Below the pieces are notes generated by a model. That model was not told where the DNA came from and made no database searches. It worked only from the letters and a program-made list of their open reading frames with translations. Below, one piece after another: positions 25,701 to 37,740 of a stretch of 64,000 nt of DNA; position 1 is the first letter of the stretch, and each line of letters opens with the position of its first letter. The translations under genes were made by a program, and so were the position numbers. Location: assembly GCA_013398175.1 (NCBI GenBank), contig VZRZ01003090.1, positions 222,292 through 286,291 of the forward strand, written 5' to 3'. The stretch is from Climacteris rufus. Lineage: Eukaryota; Chordata; Aves; Passeriformes; Climacteridae.

Positions 25701-28700
25701 GATTACTCCTCTTCCCTACCTCTGTGTTTCAGGACACTGAGGCATGGCTGAAATCTAAACGGAGGGTGATTGACAGATTACTGAGTCTAGAGGCAAAGCA
25801 ACAAACTCCCAAAGCACGGAGCCCTGAAGCAGCACTGCAGAGGTGGGTTCCCATTCATCCTCTTCTTTACTGCCTGCCCTCACCTTGACAGAATTACAGC
25901 TGCACAAAAATAAGAAAGGAAAACTGTCCCTGCATTTCACCTTTTAAGTCCTCCTTTGGAATCTCAGCAAGACCTTTTGCTTCTGCTGCCAGAAGCTGCT
26001 GCTTCTTCCTGCTCTGTTCTGAGAGCTCGCTGTCACCTTGTCATGCCATTTTTGCTTCACTTCCTCTCTTTTTCCAGCAGCACAATCTCTCTGCCATGTC
26101 TCCCTCAGGCTCTTAGAAGCAAACAGCCATCTGACAGCAGAGGGTGGGGCAATCCTGCTGCAGCGAGGAGCAACTGAGACACCCACTGGTAAGGGGCTGC
26201 ATGGTGCTGGGCCACAGTGTTGGGTGTGGGAAGGGCCTGGTGCCAACAGCCATTGTCTTCTGCAGGGTACAGGATGCCCTAGCTACAAGTTTACACAGCC
26301 TGAATGGGATCAATTAAGTCTGGAGGCAGAGTTCTCCATTTGCAGCAACTGGGATTGGTGCTCAAGTCCTAAAACAGCTGAAGAAAATAAATTTTAAAAA
26401 GGAGAAATCTGAATTAATCCTATTCCTCCTGTCTCAAAAAGCCTTGGGCAGACTCTAAAAGTGAGTTAAAACAACTCCTGCTCCTATGAGACATGAAAAC
26501 CTTCTGTTTTTTTTTTCTTTCTAGGGCTGGTGTATAACAGAGACATGAGAGCCCGTACGGTGAGCACTGCTCTTCTGACATGCCCCCTGCTACTCTGGAG
26601 CCCTGAGCTTACAGAAAACTCAGATAGAGAATGCCTGCTCACTGAGCCAGGCCCTGCCTCCACCCAGCCACTCACCTTCTGCTTCTCTAATTCCCACATC
26701 TCCTTTAAATGCTGCTGTTAAAAGAGCCTGCACTTGATCATTGACTCAGCTTATAGAGTCATTGGAAAATATTACTACTTATTTTTTTAGAAGTTCCTCT
26801 GCCCCAGGGCCTCCTGGCCACATTTTCCTGCTGTTGTAACTCTTCAGGCAGCAGATGGATGGATGCTTTCTGTCAGCTGCTTTGTCAGGTGATCTGAATA
26901 AGAGGAGGAGTGGAACAAAGTTCTTAGATTTGGTATTTTGATAGTTTTGTGTCACTTTTGAGCAAATAGGGCCTCCTCTACCTGTGCTACTGCCAGGATA
27001 TGGAAGCCAGGGTAATGTACTGTCTCCTTTTTAGTAAAAGGATTTTTACAGCTTTTTTACTATGAGATCATTCCCGTATGTGCTGCATCCCAGCAGGCAG
27101 TGTTGGCAGCCCTGAAATGCAGCTGGACAGAAGAAGCATTTGCAGAGCCAGCTACTCCTATGTGCAGTCTGGATGCTTGTCATGGCCCAGCATGGAAGCT
27201 TTGGGGCCACAGCAACTTCTCCCTTCAAAGCTTCTAGTGCAGGAGGGCTTGGGGACACCCTCTGCCCCCAGCTGCTGTCCCTGACCTTTGCCACTTTCCC
27301 TGTCTTTGCACCTGCAGCAGAGTCGAGAGTTCTTCACGGTGGAGCAGTGTGTGAAGCTCCTGCAGAAGGTCCAGGACCGTGTCCTAATCATTATGTAAGT
27401 GAGGCACAAGCCAAACCAACGCTTGCTGTCTCCCTCAGTGGAAGGAATGAAAGCTAGGAAGGAGTCCTCCACTACCCCTTCCTCTACAGCAGTCACACAG
27501 ACCTTTGGCCAGTTGGCACAACAGTACAGCCTCGCATGTGAGAAGTACTTCCCAGTTCCCCACCACTGCCCTGGGCTGGGCAGGCTTCTGGAGCAGGCAG
27601 AGAACAACTGGAACGTCCTCCCAGTCTGGCACTCTACTTTCAGGGACCTGGTACAAGGCTGACTGAGGAAGTGCTAGTCATGGCCCATCTTCCCCATGCT
27701 TCTAGCTTCCTGATCCCATCTCACAACTTTCCATTCCTTGGTGCTACAGCACAGGGCCATCCTGGTAAATACGTGACCCACCACAGCACACCTGCTTGCT
27801 GTCCTCCTGACCTGGCTCTACTCCAGGGACAAAAACCCAGCCTGCCCCCTTCTCCAGACCCCAAAACCTCTTGCCTGAGCAAACAGGTGAAACTACAGCA
27901 GCCTCCATCTCCTCCAGCTGCTCCTGGAGCCCCTGGCCTGACTGAGCTCCTGCAAGCTCTCTCCTGTGGCCCCTGGGGCAAGAAGCTCTGGGGACATGGT
28001 CAGTGGCTTGCACAGAGCCCCACAAGCTGTTAAGCTCTCTGGGTGTGTAGCTTGTTCTGCGAGTCATCCTCTGCATTTTTCCCATCTCCTTGGAGGGCAA
28101 GGTGTGCAGTGCTCTGGCTGCCTTGGCTGGTGGGGTGCTGTTAAAAGATTGCCTAGAAAAGAAGAGGAAGTGCTAGCAATTGAGAAAAGACCTGGAGTAT
28201 TGCCTTCCCTGATCTGTTTTAGTATTGTAACCGCTTAAGGCTATTCCTGCTTGTCCAGAAATGTAACATTGTGATGAGGCCAAGTCCTCTGGGCCATAGA
28301 GAGCCTTTCAGCCTGGGATGTCACCTTGTCCCATCCCCAGCAGAGTAGGAGACAGCATGATCTTAGCTCTGCAGGAGATGTAATGCTGACTTCTCCAGGG
28401 AAACTGCCATGGTGCCTCCCTCTCTGAGCAGGGCATACTCTTTAAATAAGCAACAAGGAGAGGCAGAAAGAACAGAGGAGAGATGTGGAAACTGTAAGGA
28501 AGGAAAAGGTTAAGAGCAGAAAACAGAATGGGGGCAGCGAACGATGTTCTCAGACCAGTTACACAGCCAGCCCTGGGAGGACAATATTTAGCCAGTCTCC
28601 ACTCTGATACTACCAGGCAGCCACCCAAGGTTTTACACAGATAGTCTGATAGAAAATAGCTGCTTAGCCAAGCTGTGTGGTGCACTCTGACTACCACACG

Positions 28701-29365
28701 TGACCCTGCCACCCTGCTGTTTACAAGCAGCCTGGAAAGAACAGTTGGGTCTGTCACCCCCGTCTTGGGGACACTGCTTCTGCCCAGGACAGCAGCAAAG
28801 ACAACTGGAGGCACACTGGGTGCTGTACTGAACCTCACTGTTATTTTTCAGATCACAAGATGGACTCTTGGTACCGCACAACCTACCCAGCAGAAATCAC
28901 TTTGTGAAAGCCCTGCAGGAGGCATTCGAGTCTACCCTCAAAGAGGTGAGAGCAAACTTCATCTTGCATCTCTGCCACTGACCTGGGAGCAGCAGCTGGG
29001 AAGCAGCTCACCTTGGTGGACACCCCCCACTAGGTGATTTGTCCTGAACGGCACAGCCCTCACGCCGCGGGGAAGCCAACTTTGTCCCTGCTGCCAAAGT
29101 CCTGAGTCAGTACTGCCCTCTGGACCCAGCTCTTCCCTGGTCCTCCCATCTCTCTCCTGCCCCTTCCCAAGAGTGTCACACAGCAAGCAGTGTGTGCCTG
29201 AGAGAACACACTTCCTGATCCACATCTTCTTGTGTCCTTTCCCTCCAGCATATCCAGCTAGCAGAGGTGCCTGGGAGTCATTTTGTGCACCTGAATGAGC
29301 CCGAGGTGGTATCTGGTATCATCAGCAACTTCCTGACAGTGCAGAACACCAGAGCCAGACTGTAG
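22710..29365 (+). CDS. SERHL2: Serine hydrolase-like protein (SERHL/SERHL2), alpha/beta hydrolase
   Basis: Exons: 22,720 (or ATG at 22,710)-22,857, 22,929-23,042, 24,094-24,135, 24,696-24,715, 24,917-24,991, 25,733-25,842, 26,109-26,188, 26,525-26,559, 27,318-27,394, 28,852-28,945 and 29,249-29,365. All junctions are GT-AG and keep frame. From the in-exon ATG the product is 303 aa. The human protein is about 314 aa, so a short upstream exon spliced at 22,720 is likely, since TTCTCAG just before it makes a good acceptor. The alpha/beta-hydrolase fold shows an early HGWLDN oxyanion motif, the nucleophile elbow GHSMGG (Ser about 100), a likely acid Asp in the SQDG segment and a catalytic His in PGSHFVHLNEP near the C-terminus. 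The elbow is split by an intron before a 20-nt exon. The family is linked to peroxisomes and muscle in mammals, but its substrate is unknown. The gene is convergent with RRP7A. Confidence 0.88.
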
Positions 29366-29891
29366 GAAGCCCTCACAGCTGCAGCAGTCCAGGAAAACTG
29401 TGAGCTAAAAAGCAAGCTCCAGCAGAATTGTCACCATTCCTACCTCGCATCCAACATCAGATCGTGATATTCTTTCCTGTGCTTAGCTCACTGTAGGGTG
29501 GAAGCTGGTCTGCCAGGGGTTCTCTGAAGGAGAGCTGAGCAAAGCGTCTCATTTTTCAAAGGGAGAAGGAATCCTTGCTCCACTTCAGCTCTGTCAGTAC
29601 AGGGATTGAGGCCCCCTTGGCTTACTCCAAACTCACACCCCGAAACAGAGCAGAACAGAGGCAGAGGGATCCTCTGTGACAGCAGCAGCACCAGCTTTGG
29701 CACTGCAGGAGAGGTGGCCCATCCTGCCTGCTCCCTGAGGATGATGTGGACAGGCTGCTCCCAGGATTTAACCTGCTGAAAAACATGGAAAGTGTTCTGC
29801 TTCTCTGCTTACTTCCATAGGTGCCTGAGCTCAGAGGGCCTCAGTGTCTCTGTTCTATTGTGAGAGCTACTGGTTTTTTAAAAAGCAGTTT

Positions 29892-29897
29892 AATAAA
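29892..29897 (+). promoter_or_regulatory. Polyadenylation signal AATAAA for SERHL
   Basis: A canonical hexamer lies 527 nt after the SERHL stop codon. A second one is at 30,020-30,025, and either or both may be used. Confidence 0.5.
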
Positions 29898-30955
29898 GAG
29901 CTCACCTGTGCAGAGAAGGCCATTTTAATGAACTCTAGAGAATACTCCTAATCTTCTAGCTGAAGCAACTGGGAGAATTACAAATTATGGAAAAGTTGGC
30001 AGGGATGATTTCTGTCCTAAATAAAGATTAATATCCTAAAGTTTGTTGTCTTGACTCTAGAGGAGAACAAATCTCCTTCTCTTTCAGGACGCTCACCCAA
30101 GCAGCTACAATGCATCTTAGGAGGCAGTAATTTTTACACACAGACTGCCTTAGGTATTAGGCATATTAAGGATCTGCCTCCCAGTTTAAACTGATGCAAA
30201 AAGCCAACCGAAGCTGGCAGGTCTGTCATCTCTGCAAGCAATGCAAACTCTATTCGCAGTGGGTTTTCCAGAAGAGGGTAAATCCATCTTCCCTTAGCTC
30301 TGTGGAATGTACCACCACTTCCACCTTACATTCATGGTCACGTAGCAAGGCTGCAGGTAGTAAAATAAGTGTGTAAAAGCCTGGGGCTGGGTGGGTTACT
30401 TCAACCACAGACCTAACACTAAGTCCAAAGCCGCACAAATGCTCTATGAGCAGTAGAAAAGCCCCACATCTAAATGCTGCCATCCTTACCTGCCTTCTGT
30501 GGGCTGGTGACAGGTTAAGTGGAAACAGGCCTTGGAGAATCTGGTTTCTCCTTCCAAACCAGGCTGCTCGAAGTGGCACTTGTTCCTGTGACAGTGCTGC
30601 ACATCAGGAGTTTGCCATGGCCTAGACATGGCTGCAGAGTGCCACACACAGCTGGATGACTGGGCAGCTCAACACTGGCTGAGGGGGAGCTGCCAGGGAG
30701 GGAATCACTGAGACAAGGGGTAGAGCTCTCTACCAAACCACTGATCTTTCCTTGTGACAACAAGTCTGGGAACTTCCCAGCTGGGCTTTTCCTAAAGTCA
30801 CTTCTCTCCTCTTCTTATCCCCACATAAAATGTGCAAAGGAGCACCAGCTTAGAAGCCATGATTTTTACTGCCAAGCACAGAAGAAGCTGTTTCCCACAG
30901 GATACTGGGGTGGGGGAGAGAGAAGCATTCCCATGTTTTGAAAACATAGCAGCAG

Positions 30956-30961
30956 TTTATT
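30956..30961 (-). promoter_or_regulatory. Polyadenylation signal AATAAA for RRP7A
   Basis: The reverse complement TTTATT lies 371 nt downstream of the RRP7A stop on its strand. It is the first canonical hexamer I found there. Confidence 0.5.
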
Positions 30962-31331
30962 TACAGTTCTTCAGCCATTCCCTGCCCTTGCAGAGGCTGT
31001 TCTAGGTCAATCCCAGTTCTCACCAAGCTTTAGGAGGTGTGTTTTTGGGTGGCAGGGAGATACAGGGTGTCACAGGATATGCCTCAGCCCCTTGACCTCA
31101 GCATCCTGGAAAGTGGTGCCACAGGGTCAAATGACAGAAGAGAAGGAGGATATGGGTGTGAATAAAAAGAAGTCCCCTCCAGCAGCAGTTGCTGGGATGT
31201 CCCATTTCAGATCCAAGTGTAGAGACAACCCAAAGCTGCCTCAATTCCTTAAAATCCTTTGGCAAATGGAGTTAGTAGACAGCTCTCCTACCCCCTCCAG
31301 CACAGGCACCTGAGGAACAGCTCAGCACAAC

Positions 31332-34284
31332 CTAGTAGGGCCGAAACTTGCGCTGGGCTCGCATCAGTGCAATCCTCTGCTTGTCCTCCTCAAATTTCTT
31401 CCTCAACTGGGCAATGTCTAAAACAGGGAGAAAAAGAAAGAACAGGTCACACGGGAGCAGCAGATCTCCCTCTCCTGGGAGCTTCACTTCCACACACCAG
31501 GAGGGGTTCAGTCCCAACAACCAGAAACACACACTTCCCAAGCCGGTCCTTTTACACCTCGGCTGAGTGCCAAGCTGGGACTCCAGCCGTTCATCTCTGG
31601 CAGTGCTGCAGCTCCCCCTTGGGGAGGAATCTGGCTAGTTTCTCCCTTCAATCGCTGCCTCTCCAATGTGCAGACCGAATAAGCATCTCTTGGAAAACCA
31701 CAACCTGCACACCCTCCCACAAAATATTCCAGCAGCCCTTGCTAGGACAGGTGGTTTGCAAGAGGCCTCCCAGGAGCTGGTGAGGCCAATCACACCCAGC
31801 CAGCCAGCGGTTCACTGGCAGCTAGAAGGAAGCACTGAAGGAAGAAGGACGCTCTTTGGGCCGCAGTGTGAGAGACAAGAGACATGGGCAGGGGCAGGAG
31901 GAGGCTCGGCCACTCACGTTCTCTCTTGGTCTCGCGATGCTGCCAGGCGTAGAAGTTGAGCAGCTCTTTGCGGGCTCTTTTCTGTTTCTCCCTCTCCAGC
32001 ACCCGCAGGTTGGCAGCCTCTGTGCGGGGCAGGCCAGGCTTCCGGCCCTTCCGCGTCACCTTCACCCAGCCCTCCTCGTCCGGAACACCCTCCTCCTTGG
32101 CCGCTTTGGCTTCTTCCTGTAAAGACAGGACGGTGAGACAGCCCAGTGCAGATGGGCTGCCTGCACAGCTCCCCCACAGTCCAGCCTTAAACACATGCAA
32201 AGTTAGAGCTCCTGCTTCCACACAAGATTCAAAGGAAGGCATGGGACCAGGGCTGCAGGCATTCAACTCTCAGTCACCACACTGCATGCCAGCCAGGACC
32301 CAACTGATTTGTGGATACCTACTGTAGGCCCTGCAGACCAAACCAAGGCCTGACTGCCCAGCAGCAACTGGGAGAAAAAACCTCTGCCAAACAGTGGGAC
32401 CCTCCGCCCTTCCCACCGTGGCCAGGGCACTGAGAAATGACTCTTCTTTTCCTCTCCCCCAAGGAAACTGCTTAGCTGGGTTCACTCCCTAGCCTGGCTT
32501 TACCTCTGCCATCTTTTTGTCATAGTCTTGCATGTAGGCATCCACCTCAGCCTTCAGCTCCTTTGGATTCACGATGGAGGCCTCATAGTTGGCGATCCAC
32601 TCTGAGACAGAGAGGGCACAAGTCAGCAGCAGCTGCTGTTAGAAGCAGGCCCTAGTGTGGTGCCTTTGAGCAGCTCTAGAGTGAACTCAGTGGGGGAAGG
32701 ACGTGCTGTTCCCATTTCCGCCACAGCTCAAATCGACTTGTGGCCAAGAGCACAACCAACAAGTGATGGGAAGAGGTTGCAACCTTCCCAGGCAGCAGTG
32801 GGCTAGTCTTCAGCCCAAGGGGCACAACATTCAGGGCTGTTTCTATCAAGGAGGTTATATGTGAAGCGGTGCCTGTTGCATGAGTTTGGTTTCCATTTTG
32901 AGGGCAAGAGGCAGACAGTATCTCTGAATCTATGCAATACTAAAAAAAAGTAATGAAAAAGCATCCTCCCAAGTGACCCCATTCTCCCACAGGGTCACTG
33001 AACCAGATTTCAACACCTGGCTCAGTAAGATTTTTATCTTGTGAATAATAAAAGCACTCAAAACACTGAGCATCTCCCAGTATAAAAGTATAAAAGGGCA
33101 CATGCAGGGTAGGATTCAGCAAAGAACGAGTCTAGTTTTTCCCTGGCACTATCCAGTAGAAAGACAGCTAGAGCTGACATACTGCTAATGCCGGTTTTCA
33201 CAGGGTTGCTCTCTGTTGATATTAGCAAGGGACCTTCCTGTGATAGAGCCTTGGCTGCCTGGACACCTGCTGGTTTCCTGAACACCACGTATGCTACTTG
33301 AAATCCCTAGAAGGAAAAACATCCTGGTCAGTCAGATATGTTGGGGAAATTGGTGACACAGCAAGAAACTGAAAGACTAATAACTTAAAAAAATAAAATT
33401 AAAATGTATCCACAAGTTGCAACATGATAGCAAAAAAAAGACTGTGTAAACTTTAAAAAGTAATCATGTCACCCAATGCCCCCAAATGGTTTCCTGTATC
33501 TCACGTTCAATACTTGTCATCTTTTCCCACTAAAGCACCAGTATTCCTCTCCTCTCCTGAGCTTTACCTTTACAGTTTTATGGTTGAAGAATTTGGAAGT
33601 CGGTTTGTCTTTTTTCTCTCCCGGCCCTGGCTTGTCACAGATGTCCACATACTGCACTTGCCCGCAGCGGGAGAACAGCCTAGACAGAGAGTCCTTGACA
33701 GGGAGAGTAAGAGAGAGCACGCGGTACAGCAAAGCAGAAGTAATGCCTCCCACGCACGGCCTGCAGAGCTCTCCGGGCGGCTCGCCGTCCCCAGCCCGCC
33801 CCTCTGCCCGCAGCCGCCCCGAGGCAGGCCGGCTCCCGCGCCCCCAGGGCACCGCCCGCGGCCTCCAGCCGCCCCCACTCACCGGGCCGCAGTACGGGGG
33901 CACGTTGAGGACGAAGAGCGTGCGGCGAGGCGGGTGCGCTGTGTCCGCCCCTTCCCGCACCTGGTGCTCCTTCACCAACAAGCAGTGGGGCGAGCGCTGC
34001 CGCTCCGCGAACTTCACCGCCAGAGCTGCGGGGGACGCACCGGTTTGGGACGCTGCTGCCGCCCCGGGCCCGCTCCCGGTGCCCGGCACTGCCTCTCACT
34101 CACCCGCGTATCCCGCCGGCCTCGCTGCCGGTGCCCCGCGCCGCCCNNNNNNNNNNNNNNNNGGTGCCCCGCGCTGCCCCTCACCCGTGTACCCCGCCGG
34201 CCTCGCTGCCGGTGCCCCGCGCTGCCCCTCACCCGTGTACCCCGCCGGCGCCGCTCCCGCCGCTCGCCCCGTGGCGGCCGCCAT
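31332..34284 (-). CDS. RRP7A: Ribosomal RNA-processing protein 7 homolog A
   Basis: Seven coding exons in transcript order: 34,284-34,233, 34,025-33,883, 33,693-33,568, 33,306-33,183, 32,601-32,504, 32,116-31,918 and 31,417-31,332. Together they are 828 nt, encoding 275 aa (human 280 aa). All introns are GT-AG and phases agree. RRP7A acts in the nucleolus in early small-subunit (18S) rRNA processing. The protein shows an RRM-like domain from RTLFVLNVPPY (residues 53-62) to GFQVAYVVF (108-116), a GVPDEEGWVKVTRKGRK segment, and the family's highly conserved C-terminus LLNFYAWQHRE...AQRKFRPY. The N-terminus (MAAATGRAAG...) is Ala/Gly-rich and unlike mammals. The first intron contains tandem copies of the exon 1 donor region. 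The gene starts in a CpG island. Confidence 0.93.
34097..34248 (-). repeat. 48-bp tandem repeat duplicating the RRP7A exon 1 splice donor
   Basis: A 48-bp unit (plus strand begins CCTCGCTGCCGGTGCCCCGC and ends GTACCCCGCCGG) spans the end of exon 1 and the start of intron 1. Two adjacent copies of the core lie on the right of a 16-N gap and a diverged copy lies on the left. Each carries a donor-like GGGTACACGGGTGAGG (GGGATACGCGGGTGAGT in the diverged copy). The unit is a multiple of three, so use of an inner donor would insert 16 in-frame residues per unit. The gap inside the array makes copy number uncertain. Confidence 0.85.
34147..34162. other. Assembly gap (16 N) in RRP7A intron 1
   Basis: A short N run lies inside the 48-bp tandem repeat, which fits assembly failure in a GC-rich repeat. 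The true array may be longer. Confidence 0.98.
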
Positions 34285-34400
34285 CTTCTCTACGCGCGGT
34301 GGCGCGGGGGCCGCCGGGAGCTGTAGTTCCCCAGGGGCGGCGCGGCGCTGGTAATGGCGGCGGCGCGGGGACTCCCCGCAGCGCCAGGGTTGAGTTTATC

Positions 34401-36017
34401 GTCTCGGAAAAACAGGGTAAAACTCAGGCACTGCCCTTAATCTGGGAGAGGCAAATAAGTCTTAAAGAGATGTAGAAACATTCAAAGACAAATGTTTTTA
34501 AACACTTTTGTTAATTAAAAAAAAACCAAAAAAACCTTTACAGGGGAGTCTGTAATGGAAGACACGACCATTCCAAAATAAAGGTACTGAAGCAAGACTG
34601 ATGTACGAGGTGACAAAATCTGACATGATGTGGAGTTGACCCGACCAAAAATGAAGTTAATTAACATTATCAGAAGGAATGGTACATGCAAAAGCCATGA
34701 AAATATACCAAACTTGCACATTGAGGCATCACTTCAGAAGTTCTCATATTTTTGGGAAAAAAAAACCAAAACAAAAAAGCCAAAAAAAAAAACCAACCAA
34801 AAAACTCCACCAAACAACAAAACAAGCAAAAGAAAAAAAAAGACAAAACGCAACAACGACAACAAACCCTGCAAAAAATAAAAAAAAGAAACACCATTAC
34901 AAATTACCTACCGCCTGTCCTGGTCAGCCATTTAATTTCATGTCTAGATTAATGCACATTAATTTAGAGTGAATGCAATTAGTATTTCATATGCAAATCC
35001 ATAGTCTCTATCAATCCAGAAAAAAACCCAAACCCACAAAAATATAACCATGCTGCATGAGAGCAAATGTGGACGGATGTGAGGTCAGAAGGTGCTAAGA
35101 AGCAACCAGGAATAGCATGACAATTGCAGGACAGGACAAATTGGAGAGCCAACGTGAACTATCTGAAAAGGAAGGGGAATAACCTGAAAAAGACTGGGAA
35201 TAAAAGGTTATTCTTGTTTCAGTGCCCAGCAAAAGAAGCCATGCAATGGTGCATTAAAGAGCTGACCAAGAACAGAATACCAGTGCACACCAAGACATTG
35301 CTGTAAGACAAGGCATGGAGTGGTGTTTGGACAACCACTTAATTCACTGATTTATAAAGAATAAAAATATACTGCCATAGATCACAGAGCTAGAGAACAG
35401 ACCAGTAGTTCTCCCAAGGAAGTAAGTCAGTGTCATCAAAAACTCTCAGATAACCTAAACATAATGAAGAGTTTAACATTAAGTTAAAGTGCATCTTGCT
35501 ATATGGCTTTTCAAATGGACATGAATCTACCAATTAAAAAAAAATCCTTGAGTCTCCTCATTCTTTCAGAAGAGACAAGAGAAGCACTCCAATACGTCTT
35601 CACATTTACAGCTTTCAGTCTAGCTGATAATGAAAGTACCACCCTACTGCACCTAGAACAGGTACCCTGGTTTCACAGCTATTTTTCTTATAAAATTACT
35701 TTTTAAATTACTAGGCTGTCAACAACAAAGGTTGCTCTTTTTTTTTTCTGTGAAAAGAGAATTGGAATTAGATGGAGACAAATGGCTCCAACTTACTAGC
35801 AAGTCAGCTGCTAATTTCTATGATCCAGATTAAAAGGTGGATGAGTATCAGATCCCTCATCCATATGCTCCTCTTGCTCTTCATCACATTATCAGTTTTG
35901 AAATTTCTATCTTCACCTAGAAAGCATGATTGACTCAATGTTGGAACACCAGCACTTATCTTTAGTTGCTTCACAGCATCTAAAAAGGCTTAGAATCCAC
36001 TCTCTGTATAACAAACG
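34401..36017. other. Spacer between RRP7A and the POLDIP3 3' end
   Basis: No coding exon was recognised. An A-rich low-complexity tract (A runs separated by C) occupies about 34,757-34,895. Elsewhere it is AT-rich unique-looking DNA. Confidence 0.55.
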
Positions 36018-36023
36018 TTTATT
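36018..36023 (-). promoter_or_regulatory. Polyadenylation signal AATAAA for POLDIP3
   Basis: TTTATT on the plus strand gives AATAAA on the minus strand 1.7 kb past the POLDIP3 stop, followed on that strand by spacer DNA. This fits the long 3' UTR known for the gene. Earlier signals may also exist. Confidence 0.45.
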
Positions 36024-37740
36024 CAGAAACAGGTAATACATTATCTTCTCCAACCCCTAATGTTTCCTCCCCCTCCCCCCTCCTTTTTTTATTAAAACAC
36101 AGGTATTTGGTGGGCAATCTAAAAAAGGAGAACAATAGCTGTTTTAGGTCCCCTCCCCTACAAACATCTGCTGTTCACATGAAACACCCTACCAATAACG
36201 GTGTTGTTGGCCTTCAAACCAAAGAGTATTCCAGAAAAACAAGTCCTGTCAAGTCCTCATTATTTCCATGGCTAAAAGGGATACAGTGAGCTAGAGGAGT
36301 GGTTTGCACCAGCTAGATAGAGCAAAGAGTTCATACAGAACAAGAAAGCAAAAGAAACATAGGATTGACCAAGAAACGGAATCTGGACCTACAGGAGCTA
36401 CTCAGCAGAGCTGAAGAGAATGGATTAGGTTAGTCTCCCAGCTAGGAGGCTCAAGTTCAAACCCCAACCAGATTCTGGAAGTTGCACTCAGCTTTCCTCC
36501 GTTATAACACAATTTGAACAGACACAAACGAGTGGAGCTACCGGGACGCTCAACACGCCAATGCCGCACAAACAACAGAGGTCCTGCAGTGCCACCTCGT
36601 GGCCTGGCCCACGCCACGTCCTCGCCGCTCTGCACGGGGCTCGACGCTCCTCTCCCGTGTTCCTCACACTGTGCTACCTGCTCTCTGCTCCTCAACCTCT
36701 CCCTGAAGCCACGAACTGCAACAAGCATCCTCCCAGTCCAGGCGTGCCAGCAGCATACCCGCAGAGCAGCCAAACACTGCCCAAATAACATCTCTCAAAG
36801 AAATGAGTTCTCAGACACAAGAAAAGATTTTGTGTGTATTAGGATTTGAAAAGGGTCCCAGGTCCTTCCTTTTTATAGGAGACTAAGTGAGTTAGAAGGT
36901 AAAAAAAAAACCTCACATCCTTGCATCAGCAGGAGCAGGCAATATAGTCTAATTTTAGTCAAACAGCTGGGTTTCTTCTAGCTCTGAACACAACCGGTTC
37001 TTAATTTTTCAGTCCAGAAAGAGGAGAACAACAGAGCCTGACCCTCCAGAGTGAATATATTCATTGTACAAATGCCAGAACAGCCCTCCAGCATCACCAG
37101 AGTTGAAACATCCCTCCCAGCACAACGGCTGGCGCCCTGGTGAATATGTTCTTTCTGTCTGATGTCTCCGTTGGCTGGCACATAGAGCAGGAAGCTCGGC
37201 TTTTCCCACTTCTCAATGTCAGCTGCTGAGCAGGAAAGTGTCCAACAGCCAGAATGAATGCCACCAAATGCATACAAGTCCTTTCTGTACAGAGCCCAAT
37301 CTGACTTTGTACCCAGCACAGCAACTTCAGAAACAATGTGGAGCTCTTGCCTGTGGACAATCAAGGGGATGCACCTTTTAGTTAAAGGTCAGTCAGAAAA
37401 AGAGAAGGAGATCACCACTCCTTCTCTCAAAGTCTATGTGCACTTTTAATGGCCACTGGGGGCTTTGGAGTAAAGGATGGAATTACATGGTATATGCTTG
37501 GTAATACATTACTGGCAGAAGGGGGAGGTTATTCTCTTGGGAAAAAAAAATCATGGAAGAAAACTCCAACTATGAAAACAAAGTACACACACAAGAGGAA
37601 ACACTATTGTACAGTAAGGTAGCAATCATAGAAAACAAAAGTATTTCAGGGCAGGCAAATGCAAATAACATCTGCACTCCTGCACTTTCCTCATCCCCCA
37701 ACTTATATGAGTTTTCCAGTCCACTGCTTGCTCCCCCTTC
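36024..37740 (-). other. Probable POLDIP3 3' untranslated region
   Basis: This sequence lies between the POLDIP3 stop and the chosen poly-A signal. It contains a chance open frame at 36,978-37,364 on the minus strand that lacks splice sites and known domains. I regard the whole as 3' UTR by position. Confidence 0.45.

Larger units (their letters stand above)
29366..31331. other. 3' untranslated regions and spacer between convergent SERHL and RRP7A
   Basis: No further coding exon was found. SERHL 3' UTR candidates end after AATAAA at 29,892-29,897 or 30,020-30,025. The RRP7A 3' UTR on the minus strand probably ends after its AATAAA (plus-strand TTTATT at 30,956-30,961). About 0.9 kb of ordinary sequence lies between the two ends. 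Confidence 0.55.
33750..34400. promoter_or_regulatory. CpG island promoter of RRP7A
   Basis: GC- and CpG-rich sequence covers RRP7A exons 1 and 2, intron 1 and about 100 bp upstream of the ATG. There is no TATA box near the start, as expected for a housekeeping promoter. Confidence 0.7.

Noticed and set aside
33466..34354. Two long plus-strand open frames
   Set aside because: They are antisense to RRP7A exons 1-3 and pass through a gap. The minus-strand exons with conserved protein and splice sites explain the openness.
36440..36480. tRNA-like B box (AAGTTCAAACCCC)
   Set aside because: There is no matching A box or cloverleaf around it, so it is a chance match.
36978..37364. A 128-codon minus-strand open frame downstream of POLDIP3
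   Set aside because: It lies within the likely 3' UTR, with no splice sites and no recognisable family.
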